The notes beneath the pieces were generated by a model, which saw nothing but the letters and a program-made list of their open reading frames with translations, was not told the DNA's origin and searched no databases. This document shows positions 1-11,639 of a DNA stretch of 64,000 nucleotides, piece by piece. Where the stretch lies: contig JADANN010000468.1 in the NCBI GenBank assembly GCA_018806985.1, positions 4,820,072 to 4,884,071 on the forward strand, given 5' to 3'. Each line of letters opens with the position of its first letter. Within the stretch, counting starts at the first letter, position 1. The position numbers were made by a program, and so were the translations under genes. Source of the DNA: Angiostrongylus vasorum (taxonomy: Eukaryota > Nematoda > Chromadorea > Rhabditida > Metastrongylidae).

Positions 1-610
1 TTTTTTGCCTTTTTCAGTAGCTCTTTGATGTCGCCTTTGATACTGAGTCGTTTATGATGTTGATTACACGGCCCAAGTATACCTAGGATTGAAGGATAAT
101 CACAGCATTTAGCTAGAATGGGACGTGTTTTCTGTAATCGGTGGCATTTTTGATGAACACCCCAATCTTTGGATTCATTGTTACGACACCTTTAAAAAAG
201 CAGCCTTTAACACAACTGTTAAACAAATATAGTGTAGAACCCATTAGCAAGTGACCTGCCTCACACATGCGTATTACTTGAGGTACATGACGTTGAATCA
301 TTAGGAACATGGTTCTTGAAAGCATTTATAGCGGCGAATAGTACTAGTGAGAGTTCTTAAACCAAGTTTTTAAACACTAAAGAATATTCTTTACTTCATT
401 TCGGATACCGTGTCTTTGATTTCCACTCCATCTTTCGTAACCGTCCTAGATAGTTCGCTCATTTGCCCATTGAGTTATTCGCAGACAGTTTAGCTCAAGT
501 TATTAATCTTTTTCAGAGATGCAGTTATATTTCTTCCATGTAGTACCTCTTTGGATTCTTCAATGATCCAAAAATTTGTTGATTACAATTCGTTTAAGAG
601 ATATCGGTAG

Positions 611-773
611 ATCGAGGGAGTGCCACAGGATTTTAGTAAGCATTTTCCAGGTCATGTTATGTATGCTACTCCTCACTCCACAAATCAGTCGAATCCGTTT
701 GAGACGATTAATCAGGAAAAGATCAATCCCAGTCGTGTGGAAGCTATGCACAACATGTTCGAAAGAAATACCG
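611..773 (+). CDS. Probable internal exon of the upstream Ser-rich gene
   Basis: The stretch after an acceptor-like TAG at 608-610 is open and reads as low-complexity protein, with NPFETINQEK followed by the helical patch SRVEAMHNMFER, up to a possible donor (G|GTCAGA) at 774. A second acceptor (CATTTTCCAG, ending 650) would start the exon later, at 651. The polar, Asn/Ser-rich character resembles the phase-consistent exons at 2289-3589, so I assign it to the same gene, but the joins between here and 2289 are not established. Protein family not recognised. Confidence 0.4.
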
Positions 774-1059
774 GTCAGACATTTTTGGCATGTATGACAT
801 ATTGGCTTGCTGTTTATTAATTCCAGTCTAACAGATATCAAATGTACCCAGTTTTGTCTTACATGGTTGTTTGAGACTTCGGTGTCATATTTTCAAACAG
901 AACACTGTGAGCTTCAGTACGATTTCTGTTCGTCTGGTATTTTGTCGATTGGCCAATTGATTTTCTTCCTATGACCAGGTTTTTGACACTAGGTAGCTCT
1001 AAACCGGGTTTACTACGGGTATTGTTTTTAAAAAACGCTAATAGTATTAGTTACGACGT

Positions 1060-1480
1060 AATCACTTTTTATTCACTGCGTATTCTTTCTCATGGCAGGG
1101 TATGGTGTGAACTATAATTGTGCCATGAAGATAAATAGGCAGTAAATAAAAAGGGATTGCATTGTGATTTACACCACAGCTCCAGCTTAACTGCGTTCAA
1201 TGCCGATTTGTGCTCCCCACATCAATGCCGTTGACGGGTGTTTGCTGATGACACCTATAAGTTAGAAACACACCTGAGAGGAATGTGAAACGAAGGACTC
1301 GGATGATGTGGTGGTGAATGCGTTAGCCCTCGGAAAGGGTTATAACGTGTTCGGTCTCCACCGCAGAAGCCTGTGATTTGGAGTTTTGCAAATATCTCAG
1401 CATCATTCTGCCTACTGACATTATTTTTTAAAAAAAAGGCATTGAATAAAGGTGTTTGATGCAAATTCGCTATTTGATTC
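1060..1480 (-). repeat. Family C foldback MITE copy
   Basis: Begins with the TTTACTGCCTATT-like terminus (1069-1100, with a mirror AGGCAGTAAATAAA at 1138-1151) and carries the family core, GTGGTGGTGAATGCGTTAG followed by GGAGTTTTGCAAATATCTCA. Non-coding. Confidence 0.6.
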
Positions 1481-1650
1481 TTAATTTCGTGAGATATAGT
1501 GGTACTATATTGTCTGCATTGAAAAGCTAGTCATGCAGTGCAAAAATCATAGCTCTCGATCCAGGTTTTTTCCATGATTTACTAAATTTTTGCCATTTTT
1601 AGACTGGTTTGAAATGGGAGTAGTTGATTTCTGCCTTCATTCCCTTTCAG

Positions 1651-1765
1651 AACTCTGATATTTGCATATGATGTCTATCCTCTTCTATATGAGTGTGTTC
1701 TTCAAACCCAACCATCACCGACGTTTGACAACTTGAGCGCTGACCCCACCCAATCCGTAGATGAG
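1651..1765 (+). CDS. Possible internal exon of the same gene
   Basis: A good acceptor (TCCCTTTCAG, 1641-1650) precedes a segment open in only one of three frames, including the stretch PTFDNLSADPTQSVDE, which then meets a GTTACT donor at 1766. It ends in phase 0, while the exon at 2289 needs phase 1, so either a further exon lies between them or this one is not used. Function unknown. Confidence 0.35.
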
Positions 1766-2288
1766 GTTACTGAAAATACTTTGCATCCTTCCTTATGTTC
1801 ACTGTTTTCATTTCTCTCGTTTGCATAAGCTGATTTGTGAAGTATCGGGTAGTACCATATGTCACTTCCTTCTAACGTCTCATAGTTTTTAACGTATTAG
1901 ATACAAACAAGAAACATAAACTCAGTAAAGAATGCAGCGCTATAGCATGTTCTGGGTTTTTGTTAAGTTGGTCGTTTTATTACTTTTCTTGATGATACAC
2001 TGTTTCCTATTGTCTTTAACTCACAGTATACCTTTTAAACTTCCGTTCTTTGAACCTTCGTAGATGAGGAAGCGATGAAGGATATAAAAAGCATTTCATT
2101 GAACCGAGCCGTATATATCTTGTTGAGTCCATTACGTGCATGAACGCGTGACACCGGTTCTAGCGAATATTTATCTGCTTTACTTAATTGGTATTTGATT
2201 TCTACGCTTTAGTGTTTCGTTTGTTTGTAGATATCAGTAGTTCATCCAGCTTAAGATCGCAGCAAGAGAATAAATCTTGCCTTTTCAG

Positions 2289-2389
2289 CACCCGTACACT
2301 ATAAGTGGAATCCGCAACCGTATCCCGTTAGGCTCAGAGAAGATGATCCATATCACGAAATTAGCGAGTTCTCAAATCGGTATCCCAAG
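2289..2389 (+). CDS. Exon, unidentified Ser-rich gene
   Basis: Enters with two bases completing a split codon and ends in phase 0 before GTAATG. It encodes a basic/aromatic stretch (HYKWNPQPYPVRLREDD) and then HEISEFSNRYPK. Confidence 0.65.
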
Positions 2390-3589
2390 GTAATGTCAAT
2401 GTTTTGAGGTAGAGATTTATTCCATCTCACAGAGAACCGTTCGAAAATTTAAAAAAGAGTTTGGAGTAGTCGTCGTCTTTCATATTTGTAAGATAACAGG
2501 AAGCCTGTGAATAATGGTTCATTTGAAAGGTTTAGCTTTAATATTTGGAAACATATTGGTTCAATTAAGCTGGCCACTAAGCTCACAAGCTCTTTCATGC
2601 CCGAAGCAAGCTAGAGCTTCATGTAAAACATATATGGTGATGATATTCTCACATTTTTCATTCAGCATGTCTCTCCTCCTCGTCAGAATGTCAGAGTTCA
2701 TCACTCCCCACAGAGTTATACAACCACGGAATTTATACCTGCTTATCCCACAACCCAACCACCGTCGCACCCTCCAGGAAGGAATGGTGTGCATTTTATC
2801 CTTTTTTTCTTACAGTTATTGTTATACGATAGTCGTATACGTATAATGTTTAGCAAGTAATATGGCGAATGTTATTGCCTATTGCTTCCGAACTGTCCTT
2901 AATCCAAAGTTTCACTTATTTAGAACCACGTTAAAATCTTATAGGATCAGCAACTTCGTCCCAAAATGGCGGTTATTATTCTTCAAACAGCTCTGGTATA
3001 AGTACTACTGCATGTCAAAACAATCAGGTCAGAATGCATACTCGTGTGTATGACAACCAATGAAAGTTGTATATACAATGTGGCCGAGAACTGTGTGTGA
3101 ACATAAGCACAGAACTAATTTCAGATCGCTGCTCGGCGTGGTTCAATTGGCGGCCATCAGTCGGCATCATCACGAGCGGCATCAGTCGCTGACGACGAAG
3201 ATGATGGATTCTATGATAACATCGGAACGTTTGATGATCGACGATTTTCTCGTACTAGTGAAATGGACGTTACGTCATTATCATCGCATCAGTTACCACC
3301 TTCTGGTTGGAAACCCACTAAAATCGGGTCATTTTTACGGAAATTTGGAGGTGGAAGCCGACCGCCAGGCAGCGCTGCCAGCCTAGTTTCTCTTAATAAG
3401 GTTGCAAATGAGACACCAATCAAATCGGGCAATCTCATGAAGAGTAACAGCCTGAGCAATGAGCCTTGGAAGAAGATGGTAATTGATGGACCAAGTATTC
3501 CAGCTAGAGAGTCTACACCTAGCAAGGGAGGTTTCCGTACGCGTATAAAAAACTCGATTTTTGGCTCAAAGAGGAGGCTGAATGGCTAG
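2289..3589 (+). CDS. 3' end of an unidentified Ser/Gly-rich protein (four spliced exons)
   Basis: Four exons join in phase: 2289-2389, 2666-2786, 2945-3027 and 3125-3589, where the stop TAG lies. Acceptors are CTTTTCAG, TCATTCAG, ATCTTATAG and AATTTCAG; donors are GTAATG, GTGTGC and GTCAGA. The encoded tail is proline/tyrosine/serine-rich (HYKWNPQPYPVRLREDD), then has Ser/Gly-rich blocks, an acidic patch (ADDEDDGFYDNIGTFDD), a basic stretch (SFLRKFGGGSRPPGS) and ends very basic (IKNSIFGSKRRLNG). No globular domain, signal peptide or membrane segment is visible, so it looks like the disordered C-terminus of a cytoskeletal or scaffold-type protein. I do not recognise the family. The 5' part lies upstream, partly outside the window. 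No strong AATAAA is seen just after the stop. Confidence 0.72.
2666..2786 (+). CDS. Exon, unidentified Ser-rich gene
   Basis: Starts in phase 0 after TCATTCAG, leaves phase 1. Proline/threonine-rich peptide with FIPAYPTTQPPSHPPGRN. Confidence 0.65.
2945..3027 (+). CDS. Exon, unidentified Ser-rich gene
   Basis: Takes the phase-1 remainder from 2786 (G+GA) and ends in phase 0 before GTCAGA. Ser/Asn-rich peptide containing NGGYYSSNSSGIST. Confidence 0.65.
3125..3589 (+). CDS. Terminal exon, unidentified Ser-rich gene
   Basis: Starts in phase 0 after AATTTCAG and runs 155 codons to TAG at 3587-3589. Contains the acidic DDEDDGFYDN patch and a strongly basic C-terminus (SKRRLNG). Confidence 0.72.
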   Translation: MAARRGSIGGHQSASSRAASVADDEDDGFYDNIGTFDDRRFSRTSEMDVTSLSSHQLPPSGWKPTKIGSFLRKFGGGSRPPGSAASLVSLNKVANETPIKSGNLMKSNSLSNEPWKKMVIDGPSIPARESTPSKGGFRTRIKNSIFGSKRRLNG

Positions 3590-4139
3590 GGCAGAACGGG
3601 AAACGATGTTTGCTTCTCTGATTTTTTTAATGTGCTGTTTTAAAGTACTTGTTTAGAAGTTTTTTCTGCGTTCACATTTCTTCATATCCATGCGTAATTA
3701 AACAAAGATTCAGCGACGCGACTGTGCTTTGTCAGTGTTGGGTTTTGCTACTGTTTTTCGTCATCTGTTTTCCTCTTGTTCTCAGTTTTTGTACTAAAGA
3801 AGCTAAAGAAGCTGCATAAGAATTTGTCGACATCTGTTCAATTGTTATTAATAATGCCTATTCGATGGATTTGCTCACATCCTGTTCTCTAGCTTATCTC
3901 TGCATGGGCGAGTTCAGTCCTAGGTATCCAAGCCAAACTAGACTGTGCTACGCGCACGTGCTCAGCAACCGTGGACTACTCGACTATACTTTATTATTTG
4001 TAATGTGGAGAGTGTAGTTAAGTGATAAAATTTTTGGTGAATAACACATTCGCAGCCACATGTACTGCTTTAGTAGCTTAAGTAGCGTTCCGGACTGTAT
4101 GTCCTCTTTTAAAGCATTTTATTTTACGTTGTAGAGCCG
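3590..4139. other. Downstream flank, no gene seen
   Basis: AT-rich sequence following the stop at 3589; presumably 3' UTR and intergenic DNA. No repeat family or open frame of note. Confidence 0.5.
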
Positions 4140-4395
4140 TGCAAAGAAGTGGTTAGAGGTGCTGTGCAATACACACTTGGTCCACTTGCAACTCAGGCTC
4201 ACTGAGCTTCCATCATTTCGAGGTTAGCAAATTGGTACCAGAACTGTGTGATAGGATAGCAGCACTGAGTCAACACATCGGTAGGCCACCGCAATCCGTT
4301 GTATGGGCTGGATAAGCATTAAATCATCTAGTGGTGTTACATGAAATCAAATACGTAACGCATCATCAGCGATTGATCAACGTTGCGAGAGCTAT
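4140..4395 (+). repeat. SINE family B copy
   Basis: Diverged copy: the tRNA-like head (GTGGTTAGAGGTGCTGTGCAA) is followed by the family body (AAATTGGTACCAGAACT, ATCGGTAGGCCACCGC) and the distal part ending near GATTGATCAACG. Confidence 0.6.
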
Positions 4396-4399
4396 TTTT

Positions 4400-5158
4400 T
4401 GGTGCAAAAATTCCTCAGCGACACATTTTATATTGAATCGATAGACTCAAGAGGAGACATGGTCCAAGGAAGAGCCGAAAAAAAGACATTGCGTAGAAAA
4501 AGTGAGGGGAACACAAACAGCAGTAGTTCTTTAAGATGCAGACTTCTATTGGTAAGTATGGCAAGTACATTCGTCCACAGCAACTGATCCCGTAATTTAA
4601 ACGACTACTCCAATAGCCTCCTCACAATACGAGGTTGAGATTTTGGCGAAGCGATTCCATGTTCATGTTGTTGTTCATAACCATATTAAATTTTGTAAGG
4701 TATGCCGGTTCGAAGATTCCAGTTCTCTTGAGTTGTAACTCAAACTTGGTTTATCTACGCCATCCTTGTAAAGGTGATTGGACCCATACTTAACCCAAAC
4801 AATTACATAAATGAACGAAATGATGACTTTTGCGGGTCTACCGTTATTTCAGGTCCGCATTTTCCTTTTCCTCAGATAAATTTGATTACCAGATTTCCGG
4901 CCGAAGGTCCGACGAGATATTTAATTTATCGTTAGCCCAGAGCTCTGGCTAAAACCTACGACCATGTCTGGTGTATTAAAGGGTACATGTAACCACAGCG
5001 CTAAACACGTCTCATTATGATTCCTCTAACCACCTTCTCAATTTACACATAAGCCTCTTACTTGGAGTCGTCATCTCGCCTTTAGTTTTTCATTATTAAT
5101 TACAATTTTTGCTGAAAATCTATTAGTACCTATCTAATTCTTGCTTACTGAGTTTTCC
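4400..5158. other. Unassigned intergenic sequence
   Basis: No convincing exon, RNA gene or recognised repeat in this stretch. Confidence 0.4.
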
Positions 5159-5159
5159 A

Positions 5160-5565
5160 TCGTTATAGTTTACTACCTCCAGCGGTTTACCGCCTCATCG
5201 TGGCTGGAACGTGATCATGGGTGTCGGGCTGCTATCCACATCGCGAGCATTCATTCCCACGGCAAGGTCTCCTAAGCTGAGAAGGAGTCCGGCGTTCCCA
5301 TCATGAAACCCAGCTAAGAGTAAGCCGATACCAGGATCCACCTCCATCCTAGTATGAAACTAGTAGTATGGTGGCAAATCCCGTTCTGATCCAGAAGGGT
5401 CGCGACTGCCCTGTGTTGGTGACGATCTGGGGCGAACTTTAGCCAGGCTGACCTCGCGTCTCCAAGGAAACACAGTGGCTAAACCAGCGAAACTCCGAAA
5501 AATGGAGAATATGCTGGGGGCCGCACAACCACAGAAGAAGCGCTATCCAAGTTCAAGTAAGTAAG
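5160..5565 (+). repeat. Dispersed repeat family A copy
   Basis: Opens with GCGGTTTACCGCCTCATCGT, a short inverted repeat (GCGGTTTACCGC), and ends with a GGGCCGCACAACC-type block and an AAGTAAGTAAG tail. The same ~390-bp unit recurs at least eight more times in the window on both strands. No coding capacity seen. Confidence 0.75.
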
Positions 5566-5771
5566 TCGTTTAGTAAGCCACAGTAATTTCGTTGACCTTT
5601 ACTCTCACAGAAACCGGCACACTTTTTTGTCATAATTTTTTAGAACATGAAGTGTTTCGCGTTGTTATACACTCGAACTGGACTCGTAAGAAGCGCGCGT
5701 ATGGCACAAACTTTATGGAAATCTGTTTTTATTACAAAGATCACACTGGCTCTCCAAATTTTCTGCCACCT

Positions 5772-6023
5772 TCATTCCTCTTTCTTTTCGCCGTCGCCTT
5801 CCTTTTTCTCGCCATCGCCTTCTTTCTTCTCGGCCTCGGCTTCCTTCTTCTCGCCACCAGCAGCTGGAGCAGCACCAGCAGCTGGAGCAGCACCAGCAGC
5901 TGGAGCAGCACCAGCAGCTGGGGCAGCACCAGCAGCTGGAGCAGCACCAGGATTGGTCGCACCCTTCTTCTTTCCACCACATTGAACCATTACCAACTCA
6001 GCGATTAGAAGTTGAGCGAACAT
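5772..6023 (-). CDS. Small protein with GAAPAA repeats and a charged KKE tail
   Basis: An 83-codon open frame (or 72 codons if the second ATG, at 5990, is used, giving the start MVQCGGKKKG). Order: short N-terminus with a CGGKKKG basic patch; five copies of a six-residue GAAPAA unit, encoded by an 18-bp tandem DNA repeat (about 5863-5950); then a lysine/glutamate tail with repeats of GDGEKKE, ending at a TGA. It is highly charged, with no membrane segment or fold. The longer start gives a mildly hydrophobic MFAQLLIAELV, too short to call a signal peptide with confidence. No splice partner was found. Family not recognised. The clean repeat periodicity and the sensible termini argue for a real gene, but a low-complexity tract can mimic one. 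Confidence 0.5.
   Translation of the reverse strand: MFAQLLIAELVMVQCGGKKKGATNPGAAPAAGAAPAAGAAPAAGAAPAAGAAPAAGGEKKEAEAEKKEGDGEKKEGDGEKKEE
5863..5950. repeat. 18-bp tandem repeat (about five units)
   Basis: Units of the type AGCTGGAGCAGCACCAGC, one with a GGG variant. On the minus strand each unit encodes GAAPAA within the small ORF. Confidence 0.85.
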
Positions 6024-6246
6024 TATCAGCTGTAAATTTTCTACATTAGCCTATTGTGAGAATCTTATTTTCTAAAATAACAGCCTTAAATAGCGTTAAG
6101 GATTGCAGTGTTGGTATGCTTGAAAGGTTCGTTTTTTCTTATCCTCGCAAGCAATGAAAAGAAACGCAGCTCCAGAATCAGACAACAATACAGTTGACGT
6201 TTTCGAAACTGTGAGCTAAACGCTGCTCTCGTGACACATTAAAAAT

Positions 6247-6520
6247 AAAGGATAAAGTTCTCGGCGTTGATAAAACTCTGGCGGATGCACCAAGGATTTG
6301 ACTTCATTAAGCGTCGTTTGGAGTTGATTGAATGCATATCTGGACTATGCAACGGCGCTCAATCGCGCGCGGTGGGCTGCCGATACATCGAGTCAGTTTA
6401 CTTCCAGAGTACTAATTCACCCAACCCGGAAGGAGGATGGAAGACCTGGTGAGCCTCGGGTGCTGGATTGCTCCCATGTCTCCAGCAGGAAGACTCTAGT
6501 AACTGCGCTACGCCCGCCCT
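6247..6520 (-). repeat. SINE family B copy
   Basis: Minus-strand copy; the 3' tail (GGATAAAG) is at the left and the A-box-like GTAGCGCAGTTACTAG, on the minus strand, is at the right end. Confidence 0.65.
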
Positions 6521-6539
6521 TCCGCTGACCTGCATCCAC

Positions 6540-9050
6540 GCGAGGTATATGAAAAGCATCTCACCAAGTGAACAGGACACTGAAAAGTGAAGAATCTCTC
6601 GCATGCTTACTCAGTCTAAGATTGGAATGCGTTATAATCCTGTTTATGAAGATTACTCTGTAGTGTCTATCCAAAACTACGGATTGAGGTGACTAAGTTG
6701 ATCAAGCAGAATTCTAAGCCGAATTCTGCGGGTGGGATCAAGTCGAAAGCGTAGCTTAAAGATTTTTGAGGAAAACCACCGGCATCTTACTCCACCTTTC
6801 AAATTGAAAAAGGATTCGAAAGAATAGCTATCTTATTAATACTTGTCCTGTAGGAAGTTGGTCGGCCTTATCTAGGAACTCTAGCTAACCTGTGTTGCAA
6901 TTTCTGTGCCAGAACGCAGTTTACCAATTTTTACTCGGGACTCACACCTTCACCATAGAAAACTTATGACAAATCATTATGAAATCCTAGTGCTTCTGAC
7001 AACATCATCACCTTTTTGAGAAACACCACGGAAGTGGAGAGGCAATACTCAAAGAACTAAGTGGGATGTGACCGCATATAAACAAGTGGGAAATCCAGTT
7101 GATAAAAAGACCTGTGGGGTGTCGAAAAGCAAATGTGGCTCCTTGTTTACAACCAGCATATCACGTCTTTTATGTAAAATGAAATCAAAGAGGAGTTGTG
7201 CGGAAGGAATAGAACAAGGACGCTCTCGAGCTCCTCAGAGAAGCCATCAATCAACTAGTAGGTCCAAAACGCCGCGCTTCCTTTTTCGATACAGCGGCCC
7301 ATTCAGCATTATTTTTCGAGGTTGTGACAAACGTTGATAAGTCCATCGTGCCGAGAATTTGATGTACTACTCCAGCGTCGAGTTATGATTTCTGCAATAT
7401 TACCGGCACCTCAAAATTCAAACCGCATTGCATAATTCAGAGTTCCGAAAAAGTATCACGTCTTCGAAATTCATGGTAAATATATTTTCAAAATAAACAT
7501 ATGTAAACTAGGCGATCGAGTAATTAGAGTAGTTGACAACAGACGAGCAAAAAGAATAATTGACTGCATTCTAAGAGTTTCCGACCGTCCAGCTGGAGAA
7601 CGAAAGAAGAGAAGTAGTAAAAGAGAGAAAAACATCCTGATCGTACACGATTCCATAGCACAGTAGTTAGAGATGCAGTCCATCAGGAAGAAAAAGTTCT
7701 TTATGGATGTCGAAGGCATGGAAAACGAATCGTATGCAAGAATCTCTGGGATCGGTGCACTGTGGTAATGCACCGTGTAAAATAAATAAGGTAGTAAATG
7801 ATTGCTATTTCTACGATCCGACGAATAGTTTTTTAAGGCTCCTGCCTATATCGGAAGCTGGTGAAACAATAAGAGTCAGTCTGCATAAAGGTCAAAAATA
7901 CATTGCTATCACCTAGTGCAACCTGTATGGAAAAACCTCACAGGGCTCATCACCTTAATCGTGGCGGTGGGTTGTCCTTGGAGGATGTCGAGTTCCATTG
8001 CAGAGCGGTGGGTTCATTCCTCTATTAAGGATCAAGTTGAGAACTTTTCTTTCTATTTTCTATTATTTTGAGGACATTTCTATCTGGTAACCGAGTAAAG
8101 AGTGAGGTTGGTAGAATCCGACGAGGTCCATGGTGTTACTTCTCGCCAAAAACAGTAAAAAGAACTACACCAAAAGTATGCGCTCTTCCGTGCCATTTTA
8201 ACGAGAGAAGGCTATGTAACGGCTCTGATACGAGAGCCGACATGGTTTGGTAGTGCTGTCTTGAGTTACGTGATAAATGACAGAACTCCATATAGTCCAA
8301 TGCGTATGGAATACGCTTAAAACAGTAGCCCATAACGATCATGGTGTCTATGGATTTTTTTAAACTATTCAGAGTTTTGTGACATAAAGATAATCAAACC
8401 TAGACTACTGGTAATTATTGCAGTAATGTTCAAGTCCTAATTAATACGGATAAGGGTGACGACCTACATAGCGCAAGAACTCAGTTATAGTAGTTTATCA
8501 ATTACTCACAAAATTTATGGAGAAACAGGTGAGCATGACGAGTGATTGTGGTCTGTGAGGTCAGCAAACTGAGCATCACTGACAACAGCATTTTAATATC
8601 GTTAAATCGCTATCATTCCTTATCATATCGCTCCATAAATAATCCAATTAACATCATGATCCCAACATGACACCGATACAAACCTACTACAAATCATTTT
8701 TTAATATTGCAATCTCAAAGCATGTGCACCAGTTTGAATATATCAGCACACAACGTGCTTGGGTAAATTTCAGTGGAGGGTTCGTGTGAGCCTTTTATGA
8801 ATGGCCTATTCAACATTCGACGTCGCTCGTATTTTTGCAACGTTCCATTGAGTAAAAGCACTTGGGTGAAATCGATAACCATGGACGTCTAGGTTAAAAA
8901 CGATTTGGCCCATTCCTCTAGATATCCGGAAGAGGTTCCCGCCCCACTCCACTTAGTTTCTCATTTGCTTCACTGGCTATGCTACTTCATCGTCATAAAT
9001 AATTAAGTATGGTGACACTTTAAACAAATTATTATGCCAAATCAAGTTTC
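6540..9050. other. Unassigned intergenic sequence
   Basis: Short open frames only, none flanked by convincing splice sites or resembling a known protein. No copy of families A-D recognised here. Confidence 0.35.
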
Positions 9051-9054
9051 TCAG

Positions 9055-9155
9055 GAAATAGTTATGACCTTTGACCTTCAGCTTTGGATCGCCTGTATCA
9101 CCTGTCGTCCCGTTGATCGTCGAGTGACTCGAACCGTCTCCATTAAATTTTCAAT
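9055..9155 (-). mobile_element. RTE LINE 3'-end fragment
   Basis: The block with CTGTATCACCTGTCGTCCCG and TTGATCGTCGAGTGACTCGA matches the extreme 3' end of the RTE element at about 29,740-29,800 (CACTTGTCTTCCTGTTGATC). Only the tail is present, as expected for 5'-truncated target-primed insertion. Confidence 0.55.
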
Positions 9156-9394
9156 TTCCCACCGACGCGTATATGAATAGCCTAGTGAGCCTTGCTTCCT
9201 CTAGGTCTGTTGAACATATCTTTCTTCAAGGATTTATGTCTCTGTCTGTCTCTGTCTTATGTCTATATGTGTTAAAACTTAAGCGACGACATGACCTGCA
9301 TAGAAAACTTCTTCAGACGGGCTCGGGATCACAGAGGATGCGTTCATCGATGTGCTTCAACACAGTTTGTCTTGGGTACCAGTTATCAACTCGT

Positions 9395-9550
9395 ATTACG
9401 TGCAGTGGTAGTAATACCTTGGGTTTCCGGTCTCGCTAAGCCTTCCACCTCTCAGTGGTCGATAAAATGGTGCTAGTATAACCCAGCCAGCTTCGAACCC
9501 ACTATTACCTTTTCCGAAGGGTCACCATTTTACCCAATACACCACTGAGG
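9395..9550 (-). repeat. tRNA-like SINE fragment
   Basis: On the minus strand, GGTGTATTGGGTAAAATGG lies upstream of GGGTTCGAAGC, giving an A-box-like and a perfect B-box (GTTCGAAGC) spacing. It differs from families B and D. Confidence 0.35.
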
Positions 9551-9559
9551 CCGCTCTTG

Positions 9560-9975
9560 TCATTTCGACTGCAGCTTCAGCTTAACAGAGTGCAATGCGA
9601 ATTTGTGCTTCCGCGATCATCCTCGTTGCTGAATGATTGCTGATAGCACCGTTAGGGTAAAATACTGGCTGAGAGAAAGACAGGGCAAGGGCCTGGGTCG
9701 GTGTGGTGGATAGCATGTGAGCCACGGAAAAGGGAAACCTTGGGTTGAAAGCTGATTTGGGGGCTCTGAATTTTTCGATTACCTCAGGATCTGAGCTGAA
9801 AGACAGGTGAAACGAAGGACCCGCATGATGTGGTGGTGAACGCGTTACTCCCCGGAAAGGATAATAGTGCGTTCGTTCCCCACCGCAGACACCTGCGGTT
9901 CGGAGTTTTGCAGATATCTCAGCAATCTTGTGGTTGTACCTCAGGATCGTTGTGGTTGTAGTTCGTACACTAATA
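9560..9975 (-). repeat. Family C foldback MITE copy
   Basis: Contains CCCGCATGATGTGGTGGTG, CGCGTTACTCCCCGGAAAGG and GGAGTTTTGCAGATATCTCA, the family core. It shares the CAGCTTCAGCTTAACAG segment with the copy at 1060-1480. Confidence 0.6.
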
Positions 9976-9979
9976 ACAG

Positions 9980-10885
9980 TCTTTACAAAACCTTTAAATT
10001 ACACTTATCTATAACTGGTCACAAGCAGTTGTAGGTGATTTTAATGTATGTTCTACTTCCAGTGTATTTCAGAGCGACGAAATTGAGAACGTGTGACGTT
10101 CCCAAGGACAAACTTTGTGGAAGAACATTTGTGAGCACACATTCCTTGACTTTGAGTCGGAATATCTTTTCCACTCTCCTCGCTAGCTGCGCTGTTCCAC
10201 TTCGGAGTCGTATGGAGATCATTTTTGTAAATATTGAATCATGGAGGATAGGTTTATTCCACCACTGCCTGATACAGTATCTGCGATGGAAAAGCCATGG
10301 ATTGAATCCATAAAGTACTGCAAGGTTGTTATGGCGGGACTAGATTAAGTTACTTGTTCTGCTTGTTCTTCAGTTACTGGTCAATTCTGTTGACACATTG
10401 GACTCTGGAATGATTTTTTTTCGCAAAAACTTTACTTATTCAACATTTTACAAGATGACGAAAAAGAAAACAACCCGTGTATAAACGAACATGAACAAAT
10501 GATGGAAGGAAGATGGTTCTAATTGGTGCAATTCCTTTTGCGTGACGACATTCATATTAGCAGTATACAAAATAAAAGAAGGATTAAGAGCAATTAAGGG
10601 TTCACCTGTCAAGACGAACCATCAAACATTCCTACGAGAGTGCGCGGCGAAAAAAATAATGAAAGATGTTTTTGCATATGACAAGTACTAAGTGTAGTCA
10701 GACGAGAAATTGAGAAATACAAAAAACAAAAAAAGGAAAAGAAAGAAGAGAATTCAGTACGCTAAGGACACGAAAAAAAAGCATGGAGATTGGGAAGGAG
10801 AATGATTTTGAAGAAAACATGTGTGTAGGAATTGAAAATGTATGTGAAAACGCGACGTGCCGAAAATAATACATGAATTGGGTAT
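9980..10885. other. Unassigned intergenic sequence
   Basis: A-rich in its second half (many GAAAGAAGA runs); no supportable gene or repeat. Confidence 0.35.
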
Positions 10886-10888
10886 ATT

Positions 10889-11240
10889 GCGCGGGTGGCA
10901 CAGTGCTATTCGTGTCGATCATCATCGGTACAGTGCTGGCTCCCGCTCTAGGCTCAATAGAACTCTGATCCCTCCGGGGTCGGGAAATTGCTACCGGACT
11001 TGCCCGGGAAAAAATCACTCTCTGCAATCCAAGTGGGTACGCTCTAGCCTGATTTTCCCAGGACTACAGGGAGAATCGGCATCCTACGACATTCAAGGCG
11101 ATAGGGAAAGCCCTCAACCAGTATCGAAGCCATACGTAAAAGTTGGAAGACCTTAGGAATGATGGATGCGAGAAAACGAATCGAGTGTGAGAAGTGTTGG
11201 GATCCGCATAGTAAACGTGAAGACTGGTCTTCTTAAAACT
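10889..11240 (+). repeat. SINE family D copy
   Basis: Head GGTGGCACAGTGCTATTCG resembles an A-box; body blocks TCCCTCCGGGGTCGGG, AAAATCACTCTCTGCAATCC and GTGTTGGGATCCGCATAGTA recur in the other D copies. Confidence 0.65.
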
Positions 11241-11639
11241 GTTAAAACTACACGGGTATTTTTCTTAATAATGAAACCTATGGAACAATGATAGTAATAG
11301 TAGTGGAATAATAAAAGATGAAAAAGTGAAATAGTAGTCCGAAATGATTGCAACAATAATACTATTAAACAATAGAAGTGTAATGGAGTCACCCCTGCAA
11401 AAGTCCGCATCTATCTGCAAAGGTCGACTTGCTGAGTGCGGAGAACGAGTATAGGAGAGAGGAAGTGACTGGTTGACGGAACATAAACACGCTCTACTGG
11501 TAATGGGACGCTGTTGTGCGGCCCTTGAATTGGGAAAAAACCGTCGTAACGTGGCAGGACAGTTCCTCTTGCTCCATATCTTTTACTGGTCTGTTATAGT
11601 AGTATCGCCAGGTTCACAACTGTTTGCGGTTCCCACACA

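Noticed and set aside
5592..6008. Plus-strand frames over the GAAPAA repeat (SSWSST repeats)
   Set aside because: Shadow of the 18-bp repeat; the minus-strand frame has sensible ends.
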